A DNA stretch of 64,000 nucleotides from Chelonoidis abingdonii. Lineage: Eukaryota > Chordata > Testudines > Testudinidae. Positions 1 through 11,450 of this stretch are shown piece after piece (position 1 is the first letter of the stretch; each line of letters begins with the position of its first letter). The notes beneath the pieces are model-generated. The model saw only the letters and a list, made by a program, of their open reading frames with translations, searched no databases and was not told the DNA's origin. The stretch covers positions 132,669,332 through 132,733,331 of the forward strand of contig NC_133771.1 in NCBI RefSeq assembly GCF_003597395.2, in the 5' to 3' direction. A program made the position numbers and the translations under genes.

Positions 1-1920
1 CATCCCGGGCTGTACAGTGTGCCAAGTGCATGTTCAGAGAGAACTCTGGGGTTTAGTCCAAGCATGCAAATGATCGTGATCAACAAAACTCATAGTTCAA
101 GGACCTCACTAGCAAGTCCAAATGCCTTGATTTAAAGAGCTCCTATTAATATGGGACAAATTCTCCTCTGGACAGGAGGATCACTTAGCTGAATTTCTAT
201 GTCAGCAACTCTTATCAGTATTAATTTACAAAAGACAACACTGGTATTGTTAGTATGTATTCAGGCAAATTGATACATATTCTCTGTCAGGACTCAAGAT
301 ATACAGCATAGTTTGCACTATATCAAACTACTTCAAGGATAAGAACAGATCAACTAATGAGTGGAGCTGAAAGCACAGTGAAGCAATGAAAGGCGATTTC
401 AGGATTTGTCAGCTGCATGACTCAGTGGCCAGGAATGACAGCAGTGCTGGCTGTGGCAAAGACTTCAGGGAATCTCACTCTTATTTAAGGTTCTTCACGG
501 TGTCACACACTGTATTTCAGAGTCAGACTCATAGCTAAAGGTATTAGCCTTGGGGGAAATAGGAGTTTAATGCAGGTGGTAGTCACTATATTCTGGTGGT
601 TGGCCATTCAGTCTTTGTGGGATATATTTACAGCAACTGAAAAAAGAGGCCAGCCATAGATGAGAGTTTATTGTCTCCAGATGGAGAGTTATGAAAGCAG
701 AGACATGTAGGATAGGAATGACAATGAAATTTAACTCTTTTGAAAATGTTAACTGTATTGTTCATGCTTAGCGCTAAGGGGGCCTGTGCCCCTGTGTGAT
801 TAACCCTGTGACCCCGACAAGAGTTTAGACCAGCCTGTCAAAAACATTATGCTTTAAGGCAGCAATCCTGAATAAGTCACATTGAATGTAGGCAACAGAA
901 AGCAAGGCAGACTGCAGTTTGGCTGCAGCACCACCTGTAGGAAATCACGTGTAGTTTAATTAACAGCACAAATCCAGAGCTGCTGTCAAACTGATAACAC
1001 ACAAGGTGGGATCGACAAGGCTACAACTACACTGCATACAATGAAGTCCTTGGCAGGTTTAATTCATTTAGGAAGCAAGTGTGCAACACATAAGTGTGTC
1101 CATCTAATATATATAAACATTTCAAATAGATCCATTAAGGGAAGGGGAGTAATTTCTAAATTATTTAGAAGCATGGAATCAAAAAATAAATTTTCTAAAA
1201 AAGGCTTTTTGGAATTTTTCTGATCTTTATATTTGTCACATAAGTTCAGGACCTGAATCTTTAAAATGGGAGTCTTTTCATAAGTGACAAAGGACTATGG
1301 ATTAGGCCTTTAATACTTTGAAAGAGGCTAGTTTAAATAAAGTCATCTATTTAGTATCAAGGGCTCAGTCCCCCTTGGCTTTTTCAATATTTGGCCCTCT
1401 TGTTGAGACTACCATCAAAAGCACCATTTGTGATTTCCCCCTGATCTTCAGTGTTTTTTCTCCCCTTAAATGTTGCTTAAGAATAAATAGTAAGTAGCTT
1501 GTCATATCATGCAATAGACTGATTCAATACATTATTTTGGATGGTATCAAGGAACTTGCAATAAATATAAATTAAACACTTGAAATTGACAAAATAAAAT
1601 TGGTATGAAATATATATTTTGTGATGTAAATGTGGGTTTTAAACTGGATGAATAGCATTTTTTTAAAAAAGGAACCCTTATTTAATAATCACATTTCATA
1701 GGAACTGCGATAGAAAGCTTACAGTTGGATCAAAGTATCTAGAACCCTATAAAGGCTACAGGCACATGATGGTTATGTGGTCACTATGGCTTCCAGTCAT
1801 CTTACCATCCCACACTGCTTGATTGCTAGGTATGACAACTGGGACAGACTGGAGATACTTATGGTAGTAATTTCATCTGTTGTTCCTTATTGTGTAGCTT
1901 GAGGCCTCAGCAGAAAGTCA
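1..1920. other. Non-coding DNA, nothing recognised
   Basis: AT-rich unique-looking sequence. The only reading frame of any length (60 codons at 1,041-1,223, plus strand) is lysine and serine rich with no family resemblance, and it has no splice-flanked or conserved look. I see no repeat boundary, target duplication or CpG-rich promoter here. It is probably intergenic or intronic, but nothing in the sequence separates those two possibilities. Confidence 0.5.
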
Positions 1921-1924
1921 GAAT

Positions 1925-2092
1925 TTGAGAACAAGACTGGAAGTGGAAACCAGGCACTCCTGAGTTCAAATCCTGCCTTTGACACTTGCACTGTGGATTT
2001 GAGCAAACCTCTCCACCTCTGTTTTCCCATCTGTAAAAAGAAAATGAAAATAACTCTTGCTGGAGTATTAGTGTTTGTAAAGCACAAAGGAA
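1925..2092 (+). repeat. MIR-like tRNA-derived SINE
   Basis: The order of blocks fits the MIR/CORE-SINE class: a 'gagttcaaatcctgcc' box-B-like block near 1,961, then 'cacctctgttttcccatctgtaaaa' core words near 2,013-2,040, then a 'gtttgtaaagcac' tail word near 2,074. MIR elements are old non-autonomous retroposons mobilised by L2-type LINEs. The copy is clearly diverged and its ends are approximate. The 66-codon minus-strand frame across it is only the SINE read backwards. Confidence 0.65.
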
Positions 2093-2099
2093 TTACAGA

Positions 2100-3005
2100 A
2101 CTTTTCCTATCCAGAGTGCTGTTACCATGAGAGGTAGAACAGCTGTATCTCTAAAAAAAATCCAACTCTTTTATATCTATACTCACCAGTGCCCAGCATT
2201 TTAGAAGTGCATAATTTATTTTTTATGGGGGCGGTGTCTGTCACCTGCTTACATCTTACAAGTGACAGATTTTACAAGCAGAATCACATCAGGCACTTTC
2301 AACAGCAATCTGCCCCCCAGATTGGTTGGTACCTCCACATCTATCTTTTTAGGACAAAAAGCTGTAGTAAAGCCATGCAACTCCACCAACTGGCTTTAGG
2401 TTGTCAATACCTTTTTCAATGAGGCTAATAATCTCTGCATAAATTTTTGGACAATGCTGCAATAATGATGCTTGGTTGCTGTGCAGGATTAGCATGTTCA
2501 GCAATGAGGAGAAGAAAAAGAGAAGGCATCTGGCATGCAAGTAATGGGTTTACTAGAAGTGGCATGCATTGAATGATACATGCCGATTTAAACCTTGGAA
2601 TCATTTTTATAGCTAATCAATGAATGTACATGATACTTGACATTCTAGTGCCTCCATTCACACTGCTAGAAGGTTTAAGCTGTTCCCACTGAAGTTAATC
2701 AGAGCTCTGCATGACCGCAGTGAGAACAGGATCAGGCCCTAAGAGCATGTCAGGGAGTTTCTGGTGTCATTTTTAGGGGACTGTGTAATCCTGCTGTGAA
2801 AGTCTTATGCTAAGATGGGGATATGACTAACATTCTAGTGCCATACTTAAAAACACAAGTGTAGCTTTAACTTCAACTTAACTGAATTTTCTGGCTTCTA
2901 AACCCTTGTTTATGGTTGTGTGTGTGTTTTTTTTCTTTTAAAAAAGAACATTAAAAAGTTCTTCCCCTCTCAGCGGTATGCCATCAACTTGAAAAAGTCA
3001 TATTT
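2100..3005. other. Non-coding DNA, nothing firmly recognised
   Basis: No gene seen. Around 2,685-2,745 there is a short 'actgaagttaatcagagctctgcatg ... gatcaggccct' segment that resembles small turtle foldback repeats, too short to bound. A GT run followed by T and A runs lies near 2,915-2,946. Confidence 0.4.
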
Positions 3006-3275
3006 GCATCATGGTATGGAATTCAGAAGACCTACAGTGAACTCCTGGCTCCATGTAAGTCAGTCAATGTGAGTTTTGCCATTGGCATCAGTGGAGTTGA
3101 GATTTCCCCTCGGATTTTAATTCCAATTTTGCCACCGACTCACTTGTGACCTGGGACAAGTCACAGAACTTTTTGAATGCCAATTTTCCATTCTGTAAAA
3201 TGGGGATAATTATACTTGTCTGCTTCACAAAGGGACTATGGTTCATAAGGATTATTTGAAATCGCTGAATGAAAG
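3006..3275 (+). repeat. MIR-like SINE interrupted by a short repeat
   Basis: SINE words appear in order: 'gaattcagaagacct' near 3,019, 'tgtgacctgggacaagtcac' at about 3,147-3,166 and 'tctgtaaaatggggataat' at about 3,192-3,210. About 65 bases between them (roughly 3,043-3,108) match a different small repeat with partly self-complementary 'aagtcagtcaatg ... cagtggag' ends, so a later insertion probably split the SINE. The same small repeat recurs near 20,840 and 30,990. Confidence 0.6.
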
Positions 3276-3290
3276 GTCACATAGGGGCTA

Positions 3291-3428
3291 GATTTTCAAA
3301 AGGATTTAGGTGCCTAAACATGTAGATTAGCACCTAGTGGGATTTTGAGAAGTGCCTAAGTCCCATTGAAATCACTGGGAGTTAGGCTCCTACCTGCATC
3401 TTTAAGCACCTAAATAACTTTGAAAATC
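3291..3428. mobile_element. Small foldback element (MITE-like)
   Basis: The two ends are inverted repeats: GATTTTCAAAAGGATTTAGG at the left and a right end closing in TTTGAAAATC. The interior is also self-complementary around 'gcctaagtcccattgaaatcactgggagttagg'. This is the structure of a non-autonomous DNA element of about 140 bp. Related fragments lie near 19,265 and 29,460 and at about 59,190-59,255. No clear target duplication is left. Confidence 0.65.
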
Positions 3429-3434
3429 TGGTCC

Positions 3435-4098
3435 ATAATGTATAAGTGCAAAATATTATTTTGGCCACATACTATTTCAAAAATGGGAATAGAATTTGGG
3501 AGTGCTTGGCTCTCAGTCCTGACTTCTAGTTCTGTGCTTCTGTCAAGTAAGCTAGGGAGACAAAAAACTGTTTTTATTGCCCCAACAAGGTATTCCAGTG
3601 ATTGTTAAGACCACCCATATTTCCTTCAAAATCACCTCCCCTTTCCATGCCATCCAAACAAACAAAGATGACTAAGATTACAAAATAGACAATTTCTCAG
3701 TGATGCTGGACATTTAGCATGTGGGAATTGTGAATATTTAGACCCAGCGCTATAAAACAAAGCAAATACATTTGCAGTAATCCCAAGGTATTGTTAAGGA
3801 ATTGACTACTCTGTTTAATATCCAGACAGGTTTTATATCAGCATTTTATATAACAAAGGTTGGAAACCAAACTTATTTTGCACGTGCACACACACACACA
3901 GCGAGTTGGATTCTTCTCCCTCTGAAACTGATGGCAACACTCCAATACTCCTTGTGGGAATCATCTATAGGTCTTTGCAAAAAAAAAAAAAAATCCAGGA
4001 AGAGTGAAAAATATTTAAAATATGAATGCAGCACCCAAATCTGCATCATGGCTTGGCTTTCTGAAACCAACATGTCTAATCAATCTGAAGAAGTCACC
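3435..4098. other. Non-coding DNA with simple repeats
   Basis: No gene. The stretch has a short CA run near 3,886-3,901 and an A run near 3,979-3,992. The 119-codon plus-strand frame starting at 3,802 crosses the CA run and runs on into the LTR that follows, so it mixes unrelated sequence and I do not accept it as a gene. Confidence 0.5.
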
Positions 4099-4567
4099 TG
4101 TCACAGTGTAGGGGAGATACAAGGCCCTACACCCCCGGCTTCCTGCGATTCATCATCATGACTCTCAGTCAGCCAGTAAAGCAGAAGGTTTATTTAGACA
4201 ATAGGAACAGTGTCCAAGACAGGTCTTGCAGGCACAGACGACAAGATTCCCCCCCAGTTAGGTCCATCTTGTGGCCCCAGGGGCACCACAGCCCCATTGG
4301 GGGGTCAGAGCCCTGTCTGGACTCCCCTCCATTCCTTAGCCAGCTCCTGAAACTCTCTCTCCCCAGTGTCTCCTCCCCCCAGCCTTTGTTCAGCTTCCCA
4401 GGCAGAGGTGTCACCTGGCCTTTAACCCCTTCCTGGGTTCTCGTTACATGCTCAGGTATCCTCCCTCAAGGCCAGTCTCCCATCCCCTAGTGCAGACCGT
4501 CCTCCCAGGCCAACACTCCCCACTCAGCATTCAAAGACCACATTAAGAACAGTCCCAGTTCGTCACA
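4099..4567 (-). mobile_element. Solo LTR of an endogenous retrovirus-like element, antisense
   Basis: The block starts TGTCACAGTG and ends TTCGTCACA, so it has the TG...CA termini of an LTR. On the minus strand it carries the polyadenylation word AATAAA (complement at 4,190-4,195) followed by a 'ctgctttactggctgactgagagtca' type U5 start. The same core recurs at 17,640-17,700, 27,840-27,895 and 63,940-63,965, and in a diverged form at 10,155-10,190, which shows a dispersed family. No internal retroviral genes flank it, so it is a solo LTR. The flanking tetramers (cacc and ctcc) do not match well, so the target duplication has decayed or the ends are a few bases off. Confidence 0.7.
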
Positions 4568-6855
4568 CTCCCCTTAGGATGCAGAATTGCAGTTAGGTAA
4601 TTTATGGAAGGAGGTGGTTAAGCCTTTGGCTTGAAGCATTCACCATTGCTAGGATATTGGTCTAAATGGACCACTGCTCTCTTCCAATATGGCTGTTCCT
4701 ACATTCCTATGCAGGAACACAAAAAAGTATTCAGAAAAAAAAAAAAAATCTACCAAAACGCAATTGCACCCTGAAGGCCATGTTATGGATACTGCTCTGA
4801 GAAGGGTTAGATGACATGGTGGTAAAGACACCTGAGTCCTATCTACACTAGTGCTCCTGCCATTTCTTCTCCAAGTGGAGCTGCACTGGTGGGAAAGCTC
4901 TTGGCATATGATGGTAAAGATACAGCCTTACCATACTAGGCAGCACTGCTGCGAGTCGTACAGCCCTTCCCTTGGAGTCAGTGAACAGATTTCAAGTGTC
5001 ATTTGAGCCCCTCACTTAGTTTGCATACCTCACATTACATCATCCAACAAAGCACCTTTCAGTCAAACCCCATACAATGGAAAGAGGTTGGCTGTGCTCA
5101 ATGGGGGGTTAATAGTTGCCAAGGGGACACCACATTCCAAAATCAGCTGCTAATGCACAAAGCATGCTGTTAGAAGCTGGCCAGGAACAGAGCATGGGAA
5201 AATTTTTACATACTTTATGAGACAGAAACAAACCTAATTTCTACAAACACACACAATGCATAATCCCCACTCTGAAGCTGAAATGCTCCGGACCTTTAAG
5301 TGGGGAAAGGGAAGTTAAGATTTTTGGGGTGTTGTTGCCAATAAAAACAAGTAATTTTCTGATTTGAGATTTAATTTTAGGAAATGAGTTGGCTAAGTGT
5401 CAGACATCTCACAGGTAATTTTAATACAGTTCTTCAGAACAACATGTTCAGCCTTAGCCAGACTGGCAGGTTAGAAGGTTAGCACCTGGGACAAGTGGGG
5501 CACCAACTGACTTAACATCATGGAACAATGGCCCCTTTCTTTTTCTCCCCCTGTATTGGCAGCTCAGCACTCCAAAGACCACCACCACAACACCACACTC
5601 CTGCCCACAAAGCCCCTATTCACTGTACGGCAGTCTGCTTACTGCCACAAGATGGTATTTCTGGATACAGCCACAAGCCCTTTTAGGGGGGCAGGAGAGG
5701 AAAGGGAAAAGACAAAGATAAAATGGCAATGCAGACAGCATCCAATTACAACATATAGTAGTGTGTGTGTGTGTTCGTTCTTCTGCTGGGTGATTTTTGC
5801 TTCAGGTGCAAGCAAAAATGGTACATCTCTGATTATTAAAAAAATTAAGGAAATACTTTACCAAAAAATATCCAAAATCTCTGTAGTATGTTTGATCAAT
5901 GAAAAAGATTAGCAACATGCCCCCCCTCCCCATTTATTGGATGGGTTAGCAGCACCAGTTTTAGTATTGTTCATGCTAATACCGTTTAAGTACACTGTGC
6001 CAGCATGGATCAAATTTAGCGATTGAGAGGGAATGGAGGAACCAAGAGGAACAGCTTGCATTTCCCCTATTCAGAAACTGCTGGTCATGGCGGTGAGGCA
6101 TTGAGGTGAAGCAGAATGACCAGGACATAGGAGTGCCTCCCAATGTGCTGTCACCAGTATGCAGCCATCCACCCTGGGAAGCCCCTGCAGCGGGCACCTG
6201 CTGCAGGGGAGGAGGGCACACAGAGCTGCCACAGATGGCTATGTGCTATGCTACAGAGAGTCCCTTACATAAGGGGAATTCACTGGGAGGGGCCAAAAAG
6301 CTGGTGTAGGGCTGTGTGACCCTAAGAGCCTCACAATGGTAAATGGCAAAGGGCTCATTGTTCTGGAAATACAACTGTTACCAGACTTGAAAAACTCTCT
6401 ACACCTGACACTCAGTCATCATAATATTTATCCAACAAGTTTCTTGTAAGGTGTCAAATGAAAAAACTGGTGACCTTCTAGTTATTAATATTATAATGTG
6501 ATGTATGTACTGTTAGCATATAGGCTGGAAATATATTCCTAAAATATGTTCAGACCAAGCAATCTGAGTAGATACACAGGTTTATCCTAGGCAAAGAAAC
6601 TTGGATTTGCCAGTCTGCTTGTGTCAAACTTTGTGAGCCAGAGAAAAATGAAGTTGCATTTAAAGGTAAACAAAATAATCAAACCAAGAGAAAGAACTAA
6701 TTAATGAGACAGAAAAGGAGACATGGCACCTGTACTCTGAGGAACAAGCAGCAGGTGAGAAGAATTTTGTCCAGGGTTGCTTTTCAAAGGTTTTCTGAAT
6801 TATTAGAAGGGGCAGGAGGGAGGTAAAAAGACATTGTTATGCATCATTTAAGAGA
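4568..6855. other. Non-coding DNA, nothing firmly recognised
   Basis: No gene seen in 2.3 kb. The 130-codon plus-strand frame at 5,520-5,912 is threonine and histidine rich and runs through a GT microsatellite (5,760-5,775). It shows no known domain. Ends of the stretch abut an LTR and a foldback element. Confidence 0.45.
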
Positions 6856-6857
6856 TA

Positions 6858-7025
6858 AAGGGTATGTCTACACCGGAATAAGAGACCCATGGCTGGCCCA
6901 CCTCAGCTGACTTGGGCTTGTGCTTCAGATTGCAGTGTAGACAGTCAGGCTCAGGCTGGAACCTATACTCTGGGGTCCTCCTGCTCATGGGGTTCCAGCT
7001 ACGTGGGCTGAACATGCTGAAAATG
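6858..7025. mobile_element. Fragment of a foldback DNA element ('tatgtctacac' family)
   Basis: Starts with 'gggtatgtctacacc' and contains the complementary word 'gcagtgtagaca' near 6,932-6,943. This is the hallmark terminal motif of a common non-autonomous element in this window (compare 32,813-33,068). It is followed by a short inverted echo of the GC-rich interior. The right end is unclear, so this is probably a truncated or rearranged copy. Confidence 0.5.
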
Positions 7026-8000
7026 GCTGCAAGTGAGAAATTGCCTGAGGCCAGGTCTGTAATCTCTTAAGTTTTAGACACTAGAAAGCAATGTTTTATT
7101 TTTTTTGGAACCATTTTCTGTTTCTATTATCCTTACTTACCATCCCTTAAATCTGTTCTTTATTAATAAATCTATTTTTGATGCCTATTTTTTAAACTGA
7201 CTGTTTCAAGCTGATGGGTTAATGGCTGTTTTGGGGCCCTTTAAACGTCGTTAGCAAGAGTACTTTTAAAACCATGTTTAAAATCTGCTTTGCCAAAAAA
7301 TGTTTAATCCACATGGACAGAGCCTTACTTAGTGAGAATAAGGACCTTCTTGGGGCACTGAATGACTTTTGAGATTGATAAGAAGATGTGGCACCTTTCA
7401 CCTCTAGTTCCTCGTTTTGAAACCAGCCCAAATTGGTGGCGATTGAGAACAGTTAGTGTTGCCTCTTCCTCTGACATCAGTGTCCTGCTCTCACATCCAT
7501 GTTGCCTCTCTACTGAGCAGTAGCAGATGTTCAGGGCCATGCAGATTGGCTTCCCAGTAGACAGGGCCGGCCTTAGGATTTATGGTGCCCTAGGCGAGAT
7601 TATTAAACTGGTGCCCCTGTGCCTGATCTGCTCTTAGCAACACAAACATAAGCTTACAGTATTGGAAAACTTGCCACATTCATGTTATTAAAACCAGTTT
7701 AACTTAATTCAGCACACTGTAATGCTGATGGACTAGCACTAAAGAAGCAGCACTATAGAAAAAATTCTGATACGACAAAATGATGCAAATTTTTTAATTT
7801 ATCAAAATTTTATTGGAAATTTATATGAAGAGGTATTGAAACAAAGATTTGTTTTTAATTAAAAGCAATCTTTCTGGCTTTTTTGGCTGCAAAAATCAGT
7901 AATGTCATCGTATGACAAAGACAAAGTCGTGTCTTGTTCGATTGCAAGAATAGCAAGACCAGTTAAGCATTCCTGACTCCTTGTAGAGCGGAGATAGTTT

Positions 8001-8306
8001 TTAATGGGCTTTAGTTGAGAAACCCCATTCTCCTGATGCTACTGTTACAGGAATTGTCAAAAGCCTTTCAAAAGGAATACGAGTGGCAATGTACACATTA
8101 GGATATATGTCAACAAGTTTGCGGGTATGAATAAACTGTACAATGTCCATCACCGAATTTGCATGTGGCAACATTGATGACAGTGTACTCAATTCTTCGT
8201 ACAGTTCAAGTCCATTTAAATCAAAACTATCACATTTTACAACTTGGTTTGCAAAATTCTTGCTAACAATCCTGAATCCAATTTCATCATTTTTTAAAAA
8301 ATCAAT
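8001..8306 (-). pseudogene. hAT transposase, C-terminal remnant
   Basis: On the minus strand a frame stays open for about 100 codons and ends at a stop at 8,001. It includes the stretch RLLTIPVTVASGEWGFS near its end. In hAT transposases this is the conserved dimerisation region, where the family normally has a 'vas.ERsFS' motif. Here the arginine-serine pair reads WG, so the motif is damaged. Upstream residues (LELYEELSTLSSMLP, IYPNVYIATRI) fit the region just before that motif. The open stretch begins without a start codon and is much shorter than a complete hAT transposase (usually 500-800 residues). It is a relic carried by the surrounding 3.4 kb element. Confidence 0.75.
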
Positions 8307-10079
8307 ATCTTAGCCAAAAACGAAAATTAAGTTGTTGACAATATAAGTGGCAGTTTGTTTGGTTGAGTCAGGATGGGCCAGTTTTCATCAGAAGGAACAA
8401 AAATGTTGACTGACTCCTATAGCCTGTTACTCTGATATAAAGAGCCTCCAAAACTGGAATTGCTCTCTCCTAGTGTATTAAGCATAGGGTCGAGCAACCT
8501 ACAGCACATGTGTCAAAGGTGAGGTGAGCTGATTTGTTGATGCTATGCAGCAGCTTGGTGAGTAGCTATGCCCATCTACTGCTCTGAGGTTCCGGCTGCT
8601 GCCTTAATTGCCAGCGGCTGATACCAGCCACGGCACCACTCAGCACCTGCTGCTCGCCTGGGGACCCCCTAAGGAACCTCAGGCTGGCAGTGGGCTGAGC
8701 AGGCCAGCTGAACCACTCAAACTGCTGTCAGCCTGGGATTCCATTCACTCAGCCGCAGCAGGCTGACGTGGGCTGTGGCGGGCTGTAGAGGGTCGTGGTG
8801 AGGTGATGGCTTCATTCTTGCTGCCAGTCTCTGGGTGCCAGCACACTCAGCCCTACTGCTACCCAGTGTTCCAGTGCCGGGCCCTGCCGTTCAGAGCTCA
8901 GCGCCGGCCCACTTTGCCTCCTGCCAGCATGGGTGAGCAGAATTCCAGAGGGCTTAGCGGGCTGGGGAGTGCGCGGCTGGGATCCTGGCTAGGCAGGAGT
9001 TGGTGTCAGAATCCCAACGCCGAGCGCAGTGGCTGAGCGGGCTGAGATCCTTGTCTAGTGTTCTAGCATCCAGCCCACTTAGCCTGCTTGCCGGTTTGGG
9101 TTTCACTTACTCAGCTTGGCAGTGGCCTGAGCAGGACCGTGCCCAGAACCTCATGATTGATAATAGTTGAGATATCAATTCTGTAGAAGTTTATGAAGCA
9201 TTGTTGCTAATATTTTGGAGAAGCAGAGATCCAAAAGCTTAAAGTAGAAGCACAGTCATTGCCTCTGAATATCCAGCTTCAGTTTCTAACATCTGTCGTA
9301 ATCTGTATTGACATTCTTGTAAATATCAATGTGAGCAAAATAATGCAGAGTCCAATGATGCAGCTTGATTCAACACTTACCTTTACTAAACAACACACAA
9401 GGCTTTTTAGGAAATACAAGAGAACAATGGTTCAAAGAAGCACAGGTTACAGCAGAGAGCTTGCCAAGGCACTTGGTGTAGAACCAAAATTTCCATGTGC
9501 AAATGGGGACACGTGAGTTTCAAGGAAAAAACAACAAATGGAATATGAGAAGGAAGCGATGAGCCCATAGACAGATCCAGAAAAGAAATTGGAGGTTGAA
9601 ATTTTTTTTTAATGTTGTGATGGATAAAAGCAGTATCTGCTGTTGATGAAAAGTTTAATACCTTTGCAAGTACATAACATGATACAGTTTTGGATTTGTA
9701 GTACAATAACTAATTCACAAAACGGATAACAAGGAACTAATGACTCAAGTGCAAGAACCTAGGAGACCCCTTTGAAGCACGTGAGTCTTAAATGACAATC
9801 TAAATGGCAACACAGTACTGCTTTCATGCTTGGCTCACCCCCAGCCTGCTGGTCCAACAGCTGCAGTAGAGGAGGAGATAGGTGGGAAACTGCAGGACCC
9901 CAAAAATCCACCTCTTGGGGTGCAGAGTGGCAACAGCAGCAGCAAACCCTCAGGTCCAATCACACGCCAATGGGCACCACCACCAGCCTTACGGACCATG
10001 GTGAAGTTAGCACAGCATCTGATCTCAGGGATGGGGCACCCATGGAGCCACAGCAGCTCATCCTGCCCTGTGCAGCTCC

Positions 10080-10447
10080 CCCCCGGATGAGATGGATCGC
10101 TGGCAGCTGCCAGCCCGGGGGAGAGGCGCTCCCCAGCTATGTGCTGTGTTCAACTCTCAATAAACCCTCCTGTTTTATGCTGGCTGAGAGTCACTCTGGT
10201 CTAGAGAACAGGGTTGCATCAGCCCCTTTGGGGGTGAAGAGGCCCAGGGGGTCCAGAGTGCGTGGACTCCCGGAGGGGCCCACGGCAGAGACAGACGTGC
10301 TAAGACTCAGAGAGGTGTGGCTCCAGGAGGTGGAGGGGCCTGACCCCGAGAGAGAGTGGACCCCCGAGAAGGGCTGTCTCACTGAAAGGGGCACCCCCCA
10401 CGGACCGCACAGGGCCAAGTGTGGGCATGATCTGTGAGTCCGTGACA
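10080..10447 (+). mobile_element. LTR 3' part, nested in the hAT element
   Basis: Contains AATAAA at about 10,159, then 'cctcctgttttatgctggctgagagtcact', the R/U5 signature shared with the other LTRs of the window, and ends in GTCCGTGACA at 10,447. The left end is not clear: the GC-rich sequence from about 9,770 may belong to it. It lies inside the hAT transposon, so it inserted after the hAT did. The 203-codon frame at 9,826-10,437 is an open frame through GC-rich LTR sequence; I see no retroviral protein in it. Confidence 0.55.
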
Positions 10448-10479
10448 CTTTCACTTTCATTCCTCAGCAGGCAGCCAGC

Positions 10480-10800
10480 CTGCCCTCCCCCCACCTACCC
10501 TCCAGCACCTCACCCAACCCAGCCCTGATGGAGGGGAGGGAGGATAGAGAGAGAGGGATGCTCCTGGGGAGGAGAGAGAAAGGTGGGGTGCTCCATGGGG
10601 TGGGGGGGGGAGAAGAATGGATGTTATGGGGGACAACAAAGGATACTGGTTCCAGAGCTACAGAGCCTGCCTCACCTCACCTCAGCCGGGGGGAAGTCAC
10701 ACTCACAGGTGAGCTCCTTCCCCAACCCTTACCCCCTCCCCTTCCCAGAGACCCCAGCCAATCCCATTCCTCAGACTGTGCAGCATTCGGCTCTCTCTAG
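10480..10800. repeat. G-rich low-complexity block
   Basis: Strong G/C strand asymmetry with runs such as 'ggggtgggggggggagaag' near 10,597-10,615 and CCCC-rich flanks. Short frames on both strands are compositional artefacts (Pro/Ser or Gly/Glu rich). The block lies just inside the right end of the hAT element. Confidence 0.6.
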
Positions 10801-11324
10801 GACCCAGCAGCCCTGCTCCTACATGCTCCACTGCTTCCCGTCTACCTGAGCTGCCTGCAGAGTGGTGCCCTCAGGCAGAGTGAAGCCCTACGCATTTGCC
10901 TATTTTGCCTATGCCTAAGGACGGCCCTGCCAGTAGAGGAGAAATCAGTGATCCCAAGTGTAATTTGCTTTATTCGTACATATACACCAGTCCAGAAGTG
11001 ATATGGTCAAACAGCATGCAGGGCAAACCCTTCTTCCAGGAATCTCATCCCACTACTAGTGTCCATTACCCAGTATGCAACTGTGCCTCAAGAATTAATA
11101 GCCTTGGGCTTTGATTAGAGTCAGAAAGCAAACTCCTGTACTGCTTGCTCAGCTTCCTTTATCCTAAAGCTGCGCTACACACACTTGCATAATACAAAGC
11201 AACCCCACAGCATGCCTTTCCAAGAGTGAAAACTTGCTTGCACTTAGGGGGGGAAAACGAAAACAGAGCGCCCCCCCCCCCGCGGCTTCCCGCCCCAGGC
11301 ACACGCTTGGAGCGCTGGTACCTG

Positions 11325-11378
11325 GAGCTGCCGCTGTCCAGACTAACATGGCTACCCCTCTGATACTTGATACCTAGT
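11325..11378 (+). repeat. Penelope-associated tail fragment
   Basis: The words 'gtccagactaacatggctacccctctgatactt' match the tail at 46,192-46,227 ('gatctagactaacacagctacccctttgatactta'), which ends the folded insertion in the Penelope-like element. Only the last ~50 bases are present. A C-run and CG-rich 'cccccccccgcggcttcccgcccc' precede it at 11,270-11,305. Confidence 0.6.
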
Positions 11379-11450
11379 GTCATAGTATAATTCCTCAATC
11401 TGAACCTTAGAGTTTAAATATGAGGTACTAGCATAAACTCCTCTAAGATT

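Larger units (their letters stand above)
7562..10929 (-). mobile_element. hAT-superfamily DNA transposon, 3.37 kb, decayed
   Basis: The element begins CAGGGCCGGCCTTAGG at 7,562. It ends at 10,929 with the inverted counterpart, whose reverse complement is CAGGGCCGTCCTTAGG: 15 of 16 terminal bases match. It is flanked by a perfect 8-bp direct repeat CCAGTAGA (7,554-7,561 and 10,930-10,937). CAGGG-type ends with 8-bp duplications define hAT transposons. A transposase C-terminal remnant lies on the minus strand near the left end (8,001-8,306). The interior (8,500-10,900) is GC-rich, with an LTR-like block ending at 10,447, so later insertions are nested in it. At 3.4 kb it is in the size range of an autonomous element, but the coding region is wrecked, so it cannot move by itself. 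Confidence 0.88.

Noticed and set aside
3802..4161. 119-codon frame
   Set aside because: Crosses a CA microsatellite and a poly-A run and continues into an LTR; no coherent protein.
9826..10437. 203-codon open frame, the longest on the plus strand
   Set aside because: It runs through GC-rich LTR-like sequence, overlaps two other long frames in other phases, shows no domain and ends beside the LTR terminus at 10,447.
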